A stretch of 64,000 bases of DNA, taken from assembly GCF_900129725.1 (NCBI RefSeq), contig NZ_FQWQ01000004.1, positions 620,001-684,000 on the forward strand. The letters are read 5' to 3'. Shown piece after piece: positions 56,793-64,000 of this stretch (its first letter is position 1; each line of letters begins with the position of its first letter). Source of the DNA: Chryseolinea serpens (GTDB taxonomy: Bacteria; Bacteroidota; Bacteroidia; Cytophagales; Cyclobacteriaceae). The position numbers and the translations under genes are program-made. The notes under the pieces are model-generated. The model saw nothing but the letters and a program-made list of their open reading frames with translations, searched no databases and was not told the DNA's origin.

Positions 56793-57107
56793 CTATGCCA
56801 TATAAAATACTTCCCGCAACGCGGTCTGCACCGGCGACTCATCCGCATTTGTCTCCATAATATCCTTCATATACGCCCACCACTCCCGCATCACCGGATG
56901 ATCGCGGATCGGCCCCAACACCGCAGCATCCTCCACCTTCATCACTCCAAACAACGTCAGCGACCCTTCATCCAAAAAAATCGAATAATCCTTGATCCCC
57001 GAATCCTTTAACAAATATTTCAGCGCCGGCCAGATCGCGTCGTGTCGTCGTTTATATTCTTCCACCTGGCCTGGAAAAAGTTTCATGGTAAATGCAAGTC
57101 GTTCCAT
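56793..57107 (-). CDS. rhaM: L-rhamnose mutarotase
   Basis: 104 residues, the full family length. It has the conserved RLAFTMKLFPGQVEEYKRRHDAIWPAL start with the catalytic-type His, LDEGSLTLFGVMKV and HPVMREWWAYMKDIMETN. The enzyme interconverts alpha and beta anomers of L-rhamnose, helping uptake and metabolism. It lies 20 bp downstream of rhaT. The name assumes the rhamnose specificity typical of this family. Confidence 0.92.
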   Translation of the reverse strand: MERLAFTMKLFPGQVEEYKRRHDAIWPALKYLLKDSGIKDYSIFLDEGSLTLFGVMKVEDAAVLGPIRDHPVMREWWAYMKDIMETNADESPVQTALREVFYMA

Positions 57108-57127
57108 AGGGCAATTTGATTCAGAAA

Positions 57128-58207
57128 TTATTTCAGGGCGTTACCATAGCCCACCAGGATCACCGACAACAAAATCGTGAGGATCCCGGCGGCGATGGTG
57201 GCCCGTGTTTTTGGTTGCACGCCTTTCCATTCTTTGAGCAGGATCCCCCAGAGGTTTGCCACGAGGATGATAAACGCCATGTGCAGGATCCACGAACTGG
57301 CACCGTTGCCAAGTTTACTTTCGCCCATGCCGTAGAAAAAGAACTGGAGGAACCAGATGGTGCCGGCCAGTGCAGCGAAGAAGTAGTTTTGGAGCAGGGG
57401 CGTTTTGGAGTTCGTGTAGTCACCGAACGTTTTGTTCCGTGCGTTCAGGATCATGCACCACACAAAATTGGTGGTGAGACCACCCCAAAGTAACACGACA
57501 TAGATCACATTGTTCTGATAGAGGAATTCGCTGGTGGCGTCGGGGTTGGCGGCTTGCCAGAGCGCATCGGCCTGCTCGGCCATGGATGTGCCGGCCTCGA
57601 TGCCATAGTTGAAACAGGCGCTGAGGATGCCCGAAAACGTGCACACGATCAGGCCTTTCACAAGGTTGAACTCTTTGATGCTTTCCTTCTTCTTTTCTTC
57701 GGGAAGTTCTTTTTCCTTCATCATGCCGGCGCGTCCGCAGAGATAGATTCCCACCAGGCAAAGGGCCACACCCAGCAACACGACGCGGCCCCAGGAGGTG
57801 GTCATCAGTTCGTGGAAGCTGGTTTTGCCCACGGTGGGAACAAAATCGTAGTATATGGAGGGAACAATGGATCCGCATACCGACGTGAACCCCAGCAACA
57901 CCGAGTTGCCCAGCGACATGCCCAGGTAGCGCATACCTAACCCATACGTTAGTCCACCGATACCCCACAGGATGCCCCAGAAATAGGTCCACCGGAGTGT
58001 GGAGCCGGAGGCTTGCGAAATGATGTCGAAAAAATGCGGGATGGTGAGCCAGGCGGCGAAAGGAGGGATGATGAGCCACGAAAAAAGACCGCCCACGATC
58101 CAATAGCTTTCCCACGACCATTCTTTTACCTTTTTAAAAGGAACATAGAAACTGCCGGAAGCGAACCCGCCGATGAAATGAAAAATGATACCGAAAATGA
58201 CCTGCAT
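57128..58207 (-). CDS. rhaT: L-rhamnose/proton symporter
   Basis: 359 residues, ten predicted membrane helices. RhaT-type sequence begins IFGIIFHFIGGFASGSFYVPFKKVKEWSWESYWI and contains WGIGGLTYGLGMRYLGMSLG, FSGILSACFNYGIEAG and GKTSFHELMTT. It imports rhamnose with protons. The first 30 residues agree with ATG 58207 as the start. It precedes rhaM in the same direction; no isomerase, kinase or aldolase genes are nearby. Confidence 0.92.
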   Translation of the reverse strand: MQVIFGIIFHFIGGFASGSFYVPFKKVKEWSWESYWIVGGLFSWLIIPPFAAWLTIPHFFDIISQASGSTLRWTYFWGILWGIGGLTYGLGMRYLGMSLGNSVLLGFTSVCGSIVPSIYYDFVPTVGKTSFHELMTTSWGRVVLLGVALCLVGIYLCGRAGMMKEKELPEEKKKESIKEFNLVKGLIVCTFSGILSACFNYGIEAGTSMAEQADALWQAANPDATSEFLYQNNVIYVVLLWGGLTTNFVWCMILNARNKTFGDYTNSKTPLLQNYFFAALAGTIWFLQFFFYGMGESKLGNGASSWILHMAFIILVANLWGILLKEWKGVQPKTRATIAAGILTILLSVILVGYGNALK

Positions 58208-58441
58208 AGAAGGGTAGAGTAAGGTTCAAGGGAACAAAGTGATCCAGGTAAAAATAGAAACTCTCCGCAAACGAAACCGTCATGAACTGTCTGCAAAAGA
58301 AAATACAGGCGCCTGCTACCGAAACGCCCCAAAATTTGGACGTCCCTGATTCTTTTTCTCCACATTCCGAAGGCATAAACCTTGCTTTTAGCCCGGGAAA
58401 GGCATTGGCATGCAAATCGTCATGGCCTGAAATAAAAAGCT

Positions 58442-58531
58442 ATGGAAACGCATAAGAAAATGAGCGGGACGGAATGGCTGGTGGAAACGGTCACCTGGGC
58501 GGTCTTGACGCTGGTGCTGTTCTACGCATAA
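58442..58531 (+). CDS. Possible small membrane protein (29 residues)
   Basis: ATG to TAA encodes a charged start (METHKKMSGTEW) followed by one hydrophobic stretch (LVETVTWAVLTLVLFYA), the layout of a single-pass small membrane protein. An A-rich stretch precedes the start (AATAAAAAGCT). There is no homology evidence and a frame of this length can arise by chance. Confidence 0.35.
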   Translation: METHKKMSGTEWLVETVTWAVLTLVLFYA

Positions 58532-58742
58532 GAACCCGCGGCTATTTCCGGCCGCAGAGCAAGCGGTTTGGAAAGCCCATAAGAATATATCCGGGCAAAA
58601 AAGAAGGCAACGGAAGGTCAGAAAAGCCAAAACGGAAGCCACACAACACCCCCCATGAATGCTCAACGTTGTAACAGTGTATTGAATATGAGGGCCTTAG
58701 TGCGAAACTTATCCATTAATTACCGATATTTCACAATCCTTC

Positions 58743-58750
58743 TAACTTTG
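58743..58750 (+). promoter_or_regulatory. Candidate -7 element of accA (TAACTTTG)
   Basis: TAACTTTG matches TAnnTTTG exactly, 20 bp before the accA ATG. No TTG is seen at the expected upstream spacing. Confidence 0.5.
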
Positions 58751-58769
58751 TGCCGACAAAATCGACCAT

Positions 58770-59717
58770 ATGCTATTGGATTTTGAAAAGCCCATTGCTG
58801 CACTGGAGGCAAAACTTGAAGATATGAATCAGTTGGCCAGCGACAGCGACAAGGAAGTTCAGGCCGCTGTGAAAGCACTCGAAAGAAAAATTCTGGACCT
58901 CAAGCGGGAGACCTTCGAAAATCTCACGGGCTGGCAACGCGTTCAACTGTCGCGCCACCCGGATCGTCCCTATACCCTGGATTACATCTACGAGATCACG
59001 TCCGACTTCATCGAACTGCACGGCGATCGCACCGTGTCTGACGACAAAGCCATGATTGGCGGCTTCGGCACGATCGAAGGCCAAACGTTCATGCTCATCG
59101 GCCAACAAAAGGGTCGCAATACCAAGCAGCGCCAAATGCGCAACTTCGGTATGGCCAACCCCGAGGGCTACCGCAAGGCCCTGCGCCTGATGAAGATCGC
59201 CGAGAAGTTCAACAAGCCCATCGTCACCTTCATCGATACCCCTGGCGCTTTCCCCGGCCTCGAAGCCGAAGAGCGCGGACAAGGTGAAGCCATCGCCCGC
59301 AACCTCAAGGAAATGTTCGGCCTCAAAGTGCCGGTCATTTGTATCGTGATTGGTGAAGGAGCGTCAGGTGGTGCGCTGGGCATCGCCATTGGCGACCGCG
59401 TGCTCATGTTGGAAAACTCTTGGTATTCTGTGATCTCCCCCGAAAACTGCTCCACCATTCTCTGGCGCAGCTGGGATTTCAAGGAACAGGCCGCAGAACT
59501 TCTCAAACTCACCGCCAAGGACATGCATGCCCTGAAACTGGTGGACGGCATCATCAACGAACCCCTGGGCGGCGCCCACACCGATGTGAAGTGGATGGCC
59601 AATGAGATCAAGCGCGTGATCCTCGAGACCACGAAAGAACTCTCGGCCCTCAGCCCCGAAAAGCGCATCGACCAACGCATCGACAAGTTCTGCGCGATGG
59701 GCGTAGTGAAAGAATAA
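58770..59717 (+). CDS. accA: Acetyl-CoA carboxylase carboxyltransferase subunit alpha
   Basis: 315 residues, family length. With AccD it transfers carboxyl from biotin to acetyl-CoA to make malonyl-CoA for fatty acid synthesis. Visible features: an N-terminal helix with charged spacing ([18 protein letters not shown]), [75 protein letters not shown] and [33 protein letters not shown] (oxyanion glycines). Single gene with its own promoter and a strong terminator. Confidence 0.97.
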   Translation: MLLDFEKPIAALEAKLEDMNQLASDSDKEVQAAVKALERKILDLKRETFENLTGWQRVQLSRHPDRPYTLDYIYEITSDFIELHGDRTVSDDKAMIGGFGTIEGQTFMLIGQQKGRNTKQRQMRNFGMANPEGYRKALRLMKIAEKFNKPIVTFIDTPGAFPGLEAEERGQGEAIARNLKEMFGLKVPVICIVIGEGASGGALGIAIGDRVLMLENSWYSVISPENCSTILWRSWDFKEQAAELLKLTAKDMHALKLVDGIINEPLGGAHTDVKWMANEIKRVILETTKELSALSPEKRIDQRIDKFCAMGVVKE

Positions 59718-59735
59718 TCAACGAAACGATATACC

Positions 59736-59770
59736 AAAGGCTGCAATGCAAGTTGCAGCCTTTTCTTTTT
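59736..59770 (+). terminator. Rho-independent terminator of accA
   Basis: AAGGCTGCAA pairs with TTGCAGCCTT (six-nt loop) followed by TTCTTTTTC. It is 19 bp after the stop. Confidence 0.9.
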
Positions 59771-59797
59771 CAGAGACCCTAACCCGGAGCGCAACCC

Positions 59798-60637
59798 ATG
59801 AACCTCCACGTGATCGACACCGGATTTTTCAAACTCGATGGCGGCGCCATGTTTGGCGTGGTGCCCAAATCCATCTGGCAAAAAACAAATCCCGCCAACG
59901 AACAAAACCTCTGCAACTGGGCCATGCGTTGCCTGCTCATCGAGGACGGAAACCGGACCATACTCATCGACAACGGTCTGGGCACAAAACAGGATGCGAA
60001 ATTTTTTAGTTACTACTTCCTGAACGGAGACGCAACACTCCAATCGTCGTTGCATCGTGCTGGCTTTGAACCGGGCGATATCACCGACATGTTTCTCACC
60101 CATTTGCATTTTGATCATTGTGGCGGTGGAGTCGAAAGGAGAGGGGACGCAGTGGGGTTGGCCTTCCCCAAAGCGCAATATTGGAGCAACGCCGACCACT
60201 GGCAGTGGGCCATCCAACCCAATGCACGCGAAAAAGCCAGCTTCCTGAAAGAGAACATCCTCCCCATGCAGGAAAGTGGCCACTTAAAATTTGTAGACAT
60301 TCATGCGCCTTCGCCGTTCTCATCGTTCGACATCCAATACGTTTCGGGGCACACCGATAAAATGATGATCCCTATGATCCGCTATAAAAATAAAGTGATC
60401 TGTTTCATGGCCGATCTGTTGCCTTCCGTGGGCCACATTCCGTTGCCCTACGTGATGGGCTATGACACGCGGCCGTTGATAACGTTAGAAGAAAAGGAAC
60501 GCTTTCTCAACGAAGCCGCCACCCACGGTTACATCCTCTTTCTCGAGCACGACCCGGAGAACGAATGCTGTACGGTGAAGCACACGGATAAAGGCGTTCG
60601 CGTGGATCAGACCTTCCGGCTGGCGGAAATTCTTTGA
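59798..60637 (+). CDS. MBL-fold metallo-hydrolase
   Basis: 279 residues. The zinc motif THLHFDHCGGG gives H102, H104, D106 and H107. A later His is in YVSGHTDKMM and an Asp in ICFMADLLPS; the last metal His lies in FLEHDPE. The arrangement (HxHxDH with long cap segments, WHxxN-like GIVHTPGN absent) fits the lactonase/arylsulfatase-like branch, such as N-acyl-homoserine lactonases, but substrate is unknown. No signal peptide. It begins 80 bp after the accA stop and 28 bp after its terminator. Confidence 0.88.
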   Translation: MNLHVIDTGFFKLDGGAMFGVVPKSIWQKTNPANEQNLCNWAMRCLLIEDGNRTILIDNGLGTKQDAKFFSYYFLNGDATLQSSLHRAGFEPGDITDMFLTHLHFDHCGGGVERRGDAVGLAFPKAQYWSNADHWQWAIQPNAREKASFLKENILPMQESGHLKFVDIHAPSPFSSFDIQYVSGHTDKMMIPMIRYKNKVICFMADLLPSVGHIPLPYVMGYDTRPLITLEEKERFLNEAATHGYILFLEHDPENECCTVKHTDKGVRVDQTFRLAEIL

Positions 60638-60689
60638 TCAACCGTTTTGCTAAAAAAAATCATCACAGGTATAAATCACCATTAGAGAC

Positions 60690-61460
60690 ATGAAAATCGG
60701 ATTGGTATTGTCAGGCGGCGGTGCGCGGGGGATCTCGCACATTGGCGTGTTGAAAGCATTGGAAGAATTTGGAGTGAAGATCGACGTTGTGGCCGGCACC
60801 AGTGCGGGCTCCATTGTGGGGTCATTGTACGCGTATGGTTATTCTGCCGACAAGATCATGGACATCATTCTCACCACCAGTTTTCTTCGGTCGCTCCGTC
60901 CGGCGTGGACCATGAAAGGTTTGCTGAGTTTGGATGGACTCCGCGATGTCCTCCAGAAATACATGCCCGAAAACAATTTCGAAGCACTGAAGCTGCCCAT
61001 GACCGTCGCCACCACAAACATCGGGCAGGGTACCACCGAGTATTTCACAAAAGGCGAATTGATTCCCACGATCCTGGCATCGTGTTGCGTGCCCCTCGTG
61101 TTCAACCCCATTCAATTCGATGACAAGATCTTTGTGGATGGAGGCATCACCGACAATTTGCCCGCCCACAGCATCCGCGGCGCGTGCGACCTGTTGATTG
61201 GGGTCAATTGCAATTTCATCCGGGGTAATTTCAATACGTTGAATTTCCGGTCCGTCATCGAGCGAAGCCTCATGATCGCCGTCAACGGCAACACCGCGAC
61301 CAGCAGAGCGTTGTGCGACGTGTTGATCGATCCCCCAGGCGCCGGAGGCGTGAGCGGTTTTGATGTGAGCAAGGCGAAAGACCTTTTTGAGACCGGCTAC
61401 CACTACACCAAAGAAAATTTCAAACCGGAAGATTTCAGGATAAACCCGAAGCGACCATGA
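60690..61460 (+). CDS. Patatin-like phospholipase
   Basis: 256 residues. The patatin features are GGGARG (9-14; oxyanion), GTSAG with Ser38 (36-40) and the catalytic D150 in FVDGGITDN. The Ser-Asp dyad predicts lipid acyl hydrolase activity. This is a RssA-like minimal form without added domains or signal peptide. The stop codon overlaps the urocanase start (ATGA), although the two enzymes have no obvious biochemical relation. A 52-bp gap separates it from the MBL gene. Confidence 0.92.
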   Translation: MKIGLVLSGGGARGISHIGVLKALEEFGVKIDVVAGTSAGSIVGSLYAYGYSADKIMDIILTTSFLRSLRPAWTMKGLLSLDGLRDVLQKYMPENNFEALKLPMTVATTNIGQGTTEYFTKGELIPTILASCCVPLVFNPIQFDDKIFVDGGITDNLPAHSIRGACDLLIGVNCNFIRGNFNTLNFRSVIERSLMIAVNGNTATSRALCDVLIDPPGAGGVSGFDVSKAKDLFETGYHYTKENFKPEDFRINPKRP

Positions 61461-63460
61461 GCCTAACCTTCCAACAAGAGATCCTGCAGGGCATACCCGA
61501 TGCGTTGCCCCAGCCTAAACCTATCGACCCCGCCGTCAGCCATGCGCCCAAGCGCAAAGACATCCTCACCGCCGAGGAAAAGAAGCTGGCCGTGCGCAAC
61601 GCCCTTCGCTATTTCCATCCCCGGCATCACGCTGTCCTGGCAAAAGAGTTTTACGACGAGCTGATCACCTATGGCCGCATCTACATGTATCGCTTCCGTC
61701 CCGACTATGCGATGCATGCGCGGCCCATCACCGACTACCCACACCGTTCGTTGCATGCCGCGGCGATCATGCTCATGATCCAGAACAACCTCGACCCCGC
61801 CGTGGCGCAGCACCCGCAGGAACTGATCACCTATGGTGGCAACGGGGCTGTGTTTCAAAACTGGGCCCAGTATTTACTGACCATGCAATACCTCGCCAAC
61901 CTCACCGACGAGCAAACGCTGCACATGTATTCCGGCCACCCCATGGGCGTGTTCCCTTCCTCCGCCGAGGCGCCGCGCGTGGTGGTGACCAACGGCATGA
62001 TGATCCCCAACTATTCCAAACCCGACGATTGGGAAAAATACAATGCCCTCGGCGTGACGCAATACGGGCAGATGACAGCAGGTTCCTACATGTACATTGG
62101 CCCACAGGGCATCGTTCACGGAACCACCATAACGGTGCTCAATGCAGGCAGAAACATCAGCCGCCAGGGCGAAGGATTGGAGGGCAAGATCTTTCTCACG
62201 TCAGGATTGGGCGGCATGAGTGGTGCGCAGCCGAAGGCAGGAAACATTGCAGGATGTATTTCCGTCGTGGCGGAAGTGAATGGCAAGGCCGTACACAAGC
62301 GACATGAGCAGGGATGGGTAGATGAGATCGTTGGCACACTGGAGGCCTTAGTGGTCCGGGTACGAAAAGCGCAAGCCGCAAAGGAAGTGGTCTCGCTTGC
62401 TTATCACGGCAACATTGTTGATGTATGGGAGAAATTTGATGCTGAAAATATTCATGTGGCATTGGGCTCCGACCAAACGTCGTTGCACAATCCTTGGGCG
62501 GGCGGCTATTATCCCGTAGGCCTGTCGTTGGAAGAGTCAAATGCACTCATGGTGAGCAACCCAAGTGTATTCAAAAAAAAGGTGGAGGAGTCGCTGCGCA
62601 GGCAGGCAGCCTCCATTGCAAAACATGTGGCGAAAGGCACCTATTTCTTTGACTACGGCAATGCATTTCTTCTGGAAGCGTCCCGTGCCGGCGCTGCCGT
62701 GATGGCAGAGGACGGCATCAATTTCCGTTACCCTTCCTACGTACAGGACATCATGGGGCCTTTGTGTTTTGACTTCGGATTTGGTCCCTTCCGTTGGGTG
62801 TGCACCTCGGGCAAAGACAGTGACCTCGACTTTACCGATGCGTTGGCCGCCGATGTGCTGCAGGAAATATTAACCCAAGCTGAGGAAGAAATTCAACAAC
62901 AGTTGAAGGACAACCTACAATGGATCCGCCAGGCCAAACAAAACAAGCTCGTCGTAGGCTCAAAGGCAAGAATTCTTTACGCCGACGCAAAAGGTCGCAT
63001 TAAAATTGCTGAAGCTTTTAACAAAGCCGTAGCAGAAGGAAAGATCGGCCCGGTAGTATTGGGCCGCGACCATCACGACGTATCAGGTACCGACAGTCCC
63101 TACCGCGAAACGTCCAACATCTACGACGGTTCACGCTTCACGGCCGACATGGCCGTACACAACGTCATCGGCGACTCTTTCCGCGGCGCCACCTGGGTAT
63201 CGCTCCACAACGGGGGCGGCGTGGGCTGGGGAGAAGTGATGAACGGCGGCTTCGGCCTCGTGCTCGACGGCACACCGGATGCCACGCGCAAATTGCGCAA
63301 CATATTATATTACGATGTTAACAACGGCATCGCACGCAGAGCCTGGGCACGCAATAAAAACGCTCAGTGGACAGCGCAACAAGAACAAACAAAAGGCACC
63401 GGCATGACATTGACGTTTGCCCACAGCGTTGATGATGCTTTTTTGGATAGATTGGGTTAA
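61457..63460 (+). CDS. hutU: Urocanate hydratase, long form
   Basis: 667 residues. Urocanase signatures include LITYGGNGAVFQNWAQYLLTMQYL, SGHPMGVFPS, MTAGSYMYIGPQGIVHGTT, GGMSGAQPKAGNIAG, GSDQTSLHNPWAGGYYPVG and the C-terminal NVIGDSFRGATWVSLHNGGGVGWGE. It converts urocanate to imidazolone propionate using tightly bound NAD. The length exceeds the common bacterial form (about 555 residues) and matches the long type known from eukaryotes and some Bacteroidota. hutH, hutI and hutG are not in the window. It overlaps the patatin gene by 4 bp. Confidence 0.95.
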   Translation: MSLTFQQEILQGIPDALPQPKPIDPAVSHAPKRKDILTAEEKKLAVRNALRYFHPRHHAVLAKEFYDELITYGRIYMYRFRPDYAMHARPITDYPHRSLHAAAIMLMIQNNLDPAVAQHPQELITYGGNGAVFQNWAQYLLTMQYLANLTDEQTLHMYSGHPMGVFPSSAEAPRVVVTNGMMIPNYSKPDDWEKYNALGVTQYGQMTAGSYMYIGPQGIVHGTTITVLNAGRNISRQGEGLEGKIFLTSGLGGMSGAQPKAGNIAGCISVVAEVNGKAVHKRHEQGWVDEIVGTLEALVVRVRKAQAAKEVVSLAYHGNIVDVWEKFDAENIHVALGSDQTSLHNPWAGGYYPVGLSLEESNALMVSNPSVFKKKVEESLRRQAASIAKHVAKGTYFFDYGNAFLLEASRAGAAVMAEDGINFRYPSYVQDIMGPLCFDFGFGPFRWVCTSGKDSDLDFTDALAADVLQEILTQAEEEIQQQLKDNLQWIRQAKQNKLVVGSKARILYADAKGRIKIAEAFNKAVAEGKIGPVVLGRDHHDVSGTDSPYRETSNIYDGSRFTADMAVHNVIGDSFRGATWVSLHNGGGVGWGEVMNGGFGLVLDGTPDATRKLRNILYYDVNNGIARRAWARNKNAQWTAQQEQTKGTGMTLTFAHSVDDAFLDRLG

Positions 63461-63549
63461 GCCAGGAGTCAGAGATACTTTATAGCTAGTCAGGACGTTA
63501 ACAAGTAAAAACCACCGCTGAACGGCCGGTATTTTGCAGTTTAAGGCAC

Positions 63550-63557
63550 TATCTTTG
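63550..63557 (+). promoter_or_regulatory. Candidate -7 element of the porin-like gene (TATCTTTG)
   Basis: An exact TAnnTTTG, 26 bp before the ATG at 63583. A TTTG at 63533-63536 is 13 bp upstream, shorter than the usual spacer. Confidence 0.5.
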
Positions 63558-63582
63558 CCTGTAGTTAAAAAACTTAACCAGT

Positions 63583-64000
63583 ATGAAAAAAATCATTATT
63601 GTATTAGCTTTTATAGCCGCTTCCGCAGGGGCCTATGCGCAAGCGCAGTTCGCCATCGGTATCAAGGGGGGGCCTAACTTTGCAAACTTGAATGTGTCGG
63701 ATCCCGGCGCAACATATAAAGCAAGAACAGGATGGCATGCAGGCGGGTTTGTACTTATGAAGTTTTCGAAGATAGGAATTCAGCCCGAAATCCTTTTCTC
63801 ACAACAAGGTTCAAAGATCAAAGTCCAGGGGAATGACTTGAATGCCAATTACAGCTACATAAACATCCCCATCATGGTTAAACTTTATACTGTGGCCGGC
63901 ATTAACCTCCAGGCAGGTCCTCAGTTCGGTTTCCTGACCAAGGCCGAGTCTGATTATAATCCGGTTACGGGTGAACCCATAAATTCCACGCAAGATTTTA
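63583..64000 (+). CDS. Outer-membrane beta-barrel protein (partial, runs off the window)
   Basis: 139 codons are present and the frame is still open at the right edge. Signal peptide 1-20 (VLAFIAASAGAYAQ). The mature part begins FAIGIKGGPNFANLNV, then GWHAGGFVLMKFSKIGIQPEILFSQQGSKI and YINIPIMVKLYTVAGINLQAGPQFGFL. These are typical strands of the small outer-membrane porin-like (OMP_b-brl_2) family of Bacteroidota. Function is not defined; these barrels are eight to ten stranded and about 200 residues long. Confidence 0.88.
   Translation, partial: MKKIIIVLAFIAASAGAYAQAQFAIGIKGGPNFANLNVSDPGATYKARTGWHAGGFVLMKFSKIGIQPEILFSQQGSKIKVQGNDLNANYSYINIPIMVKLYTVAGINLQAGPQFGFLTKAESDYNPVTGEPINSTQDF

Larger units (their letters stand above)
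58208..58769. other. Divergent intergenic region between rhaT and accA
   Basis: 562 bp. It holds the rhaT promoter region (minus-strand TCACTTTG near 58232, one mismatch to TAnnTTTG), a 29-codon open frame at 58442-58531 and the accA promoter at 58743. Longer frames on either strand in 58134-58674 have no recognisable motif. Confidence 0.6.

Noticed and set aside
60690-61460. Frameshift or gene fusion between patatin and urocanase
   Set aside because: Both frames are intact with clear starts and stops; the 4-bp overlap is normal coupling.

Overview
The window reads as chromosome of a member of the Bacteroidota, most likely Cytophagales. The evidence is: type IX secretion (T9SS) cargo with type A and type B sorting domains, a PorP/SprF-family protein, a SusC/SusD pair, promoters of the form TAnnTTTG, and lipoprotein signals followed by acidic residues. 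Genus-level placement is inference. Most of the content is housekeeping or surface-polymer biology, with one compact defence-type operon and several unusual repeats.

Layout. 1-0.94 kb: 3' end of a T9SS type A cargo gene. 1.0-3.9 kb (+): acyltransferase-3, methyltransferase and a polytopic membrane protein, overlapping genes. 3.9-11.4 kb (-): a PorP/SprF-like protein with a C-terminal SPOR-like domain, and a 2028-residue beta-helix/PKD protein with a type B sorting domain. 11.9-16.1 kb (-): exopolysaccharide genes read as response regulator, priming sugar transferase, two GT2 enzymes and a hexapeptide acyltransferase. 16.1-17.6 kb: heptad-repeat intergenic DNA around a two-CBS protein. 17.6-32.2 kb (+): a complete complex I operon, nuoA-B-CD-E-F-G-H-I-J-K-L-M-N, with nuoC and nuoD fused. 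32.4-34.9 kb (+): a three-gene operon of membrane protein, TIR protein and SLOG-like protein, the best candidate for a little-described conflict system. 35.0-37.3 kb (-): a T9SS type A beta-propeller-like protein. 37.7-39.4 kb (+): an ABC-F ATPase with a candidate leader peptide. 39.5-42.0 kb: a Bax-like glucosaminidase lipoprotein and a GH144-type glucanase. 42.0-42.7 kb: a 48-bp tandem array and a perfect 49-bp inverted repeat. 42.7-44.6 kb: a 7TMR-DISM receptor fused to a transposase-like zinc ribbon. 44.9-55.7 kb (+): a polysaccharide utilisation locus (SusC, SusD, double-LamG lipoprotein, GH144, GH3), probably for beta-1,2-glucan. 55.9-58.2 kb (-): an unknown lipoprotein, rhamnose mutarotase and RhaT. 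58.8-64 kb (+): accA, an MBL hydrolase, a patatin, long-form urocanase, and the start of a beta-barrel protein.

How the genes fit together. The glucan locus has outer-membrane import and binding (SusC, SusD, LamG), endo-cleavage (GH144) and terminal hydrolysis (GH3). A second GH144 and the DISM receptor lie just upstream and may belong to the same response. The TIR-SLOG-membrane operon has the parts of a Thoeris-like pathway: an NAD-cleaving TIR, a nucleotide-binding SLOG sensor and a membrane effector, each on a separate polypeptide. A P-loop fragment of an ABC ATPase gene directly follows it, suggesting past rearrangement there.

All functions come from reading motifs; no database search was run. 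Starts were adjusted where overlaps, signal peptides or ribosome binding sites favoured a different codon, as noted per gene.
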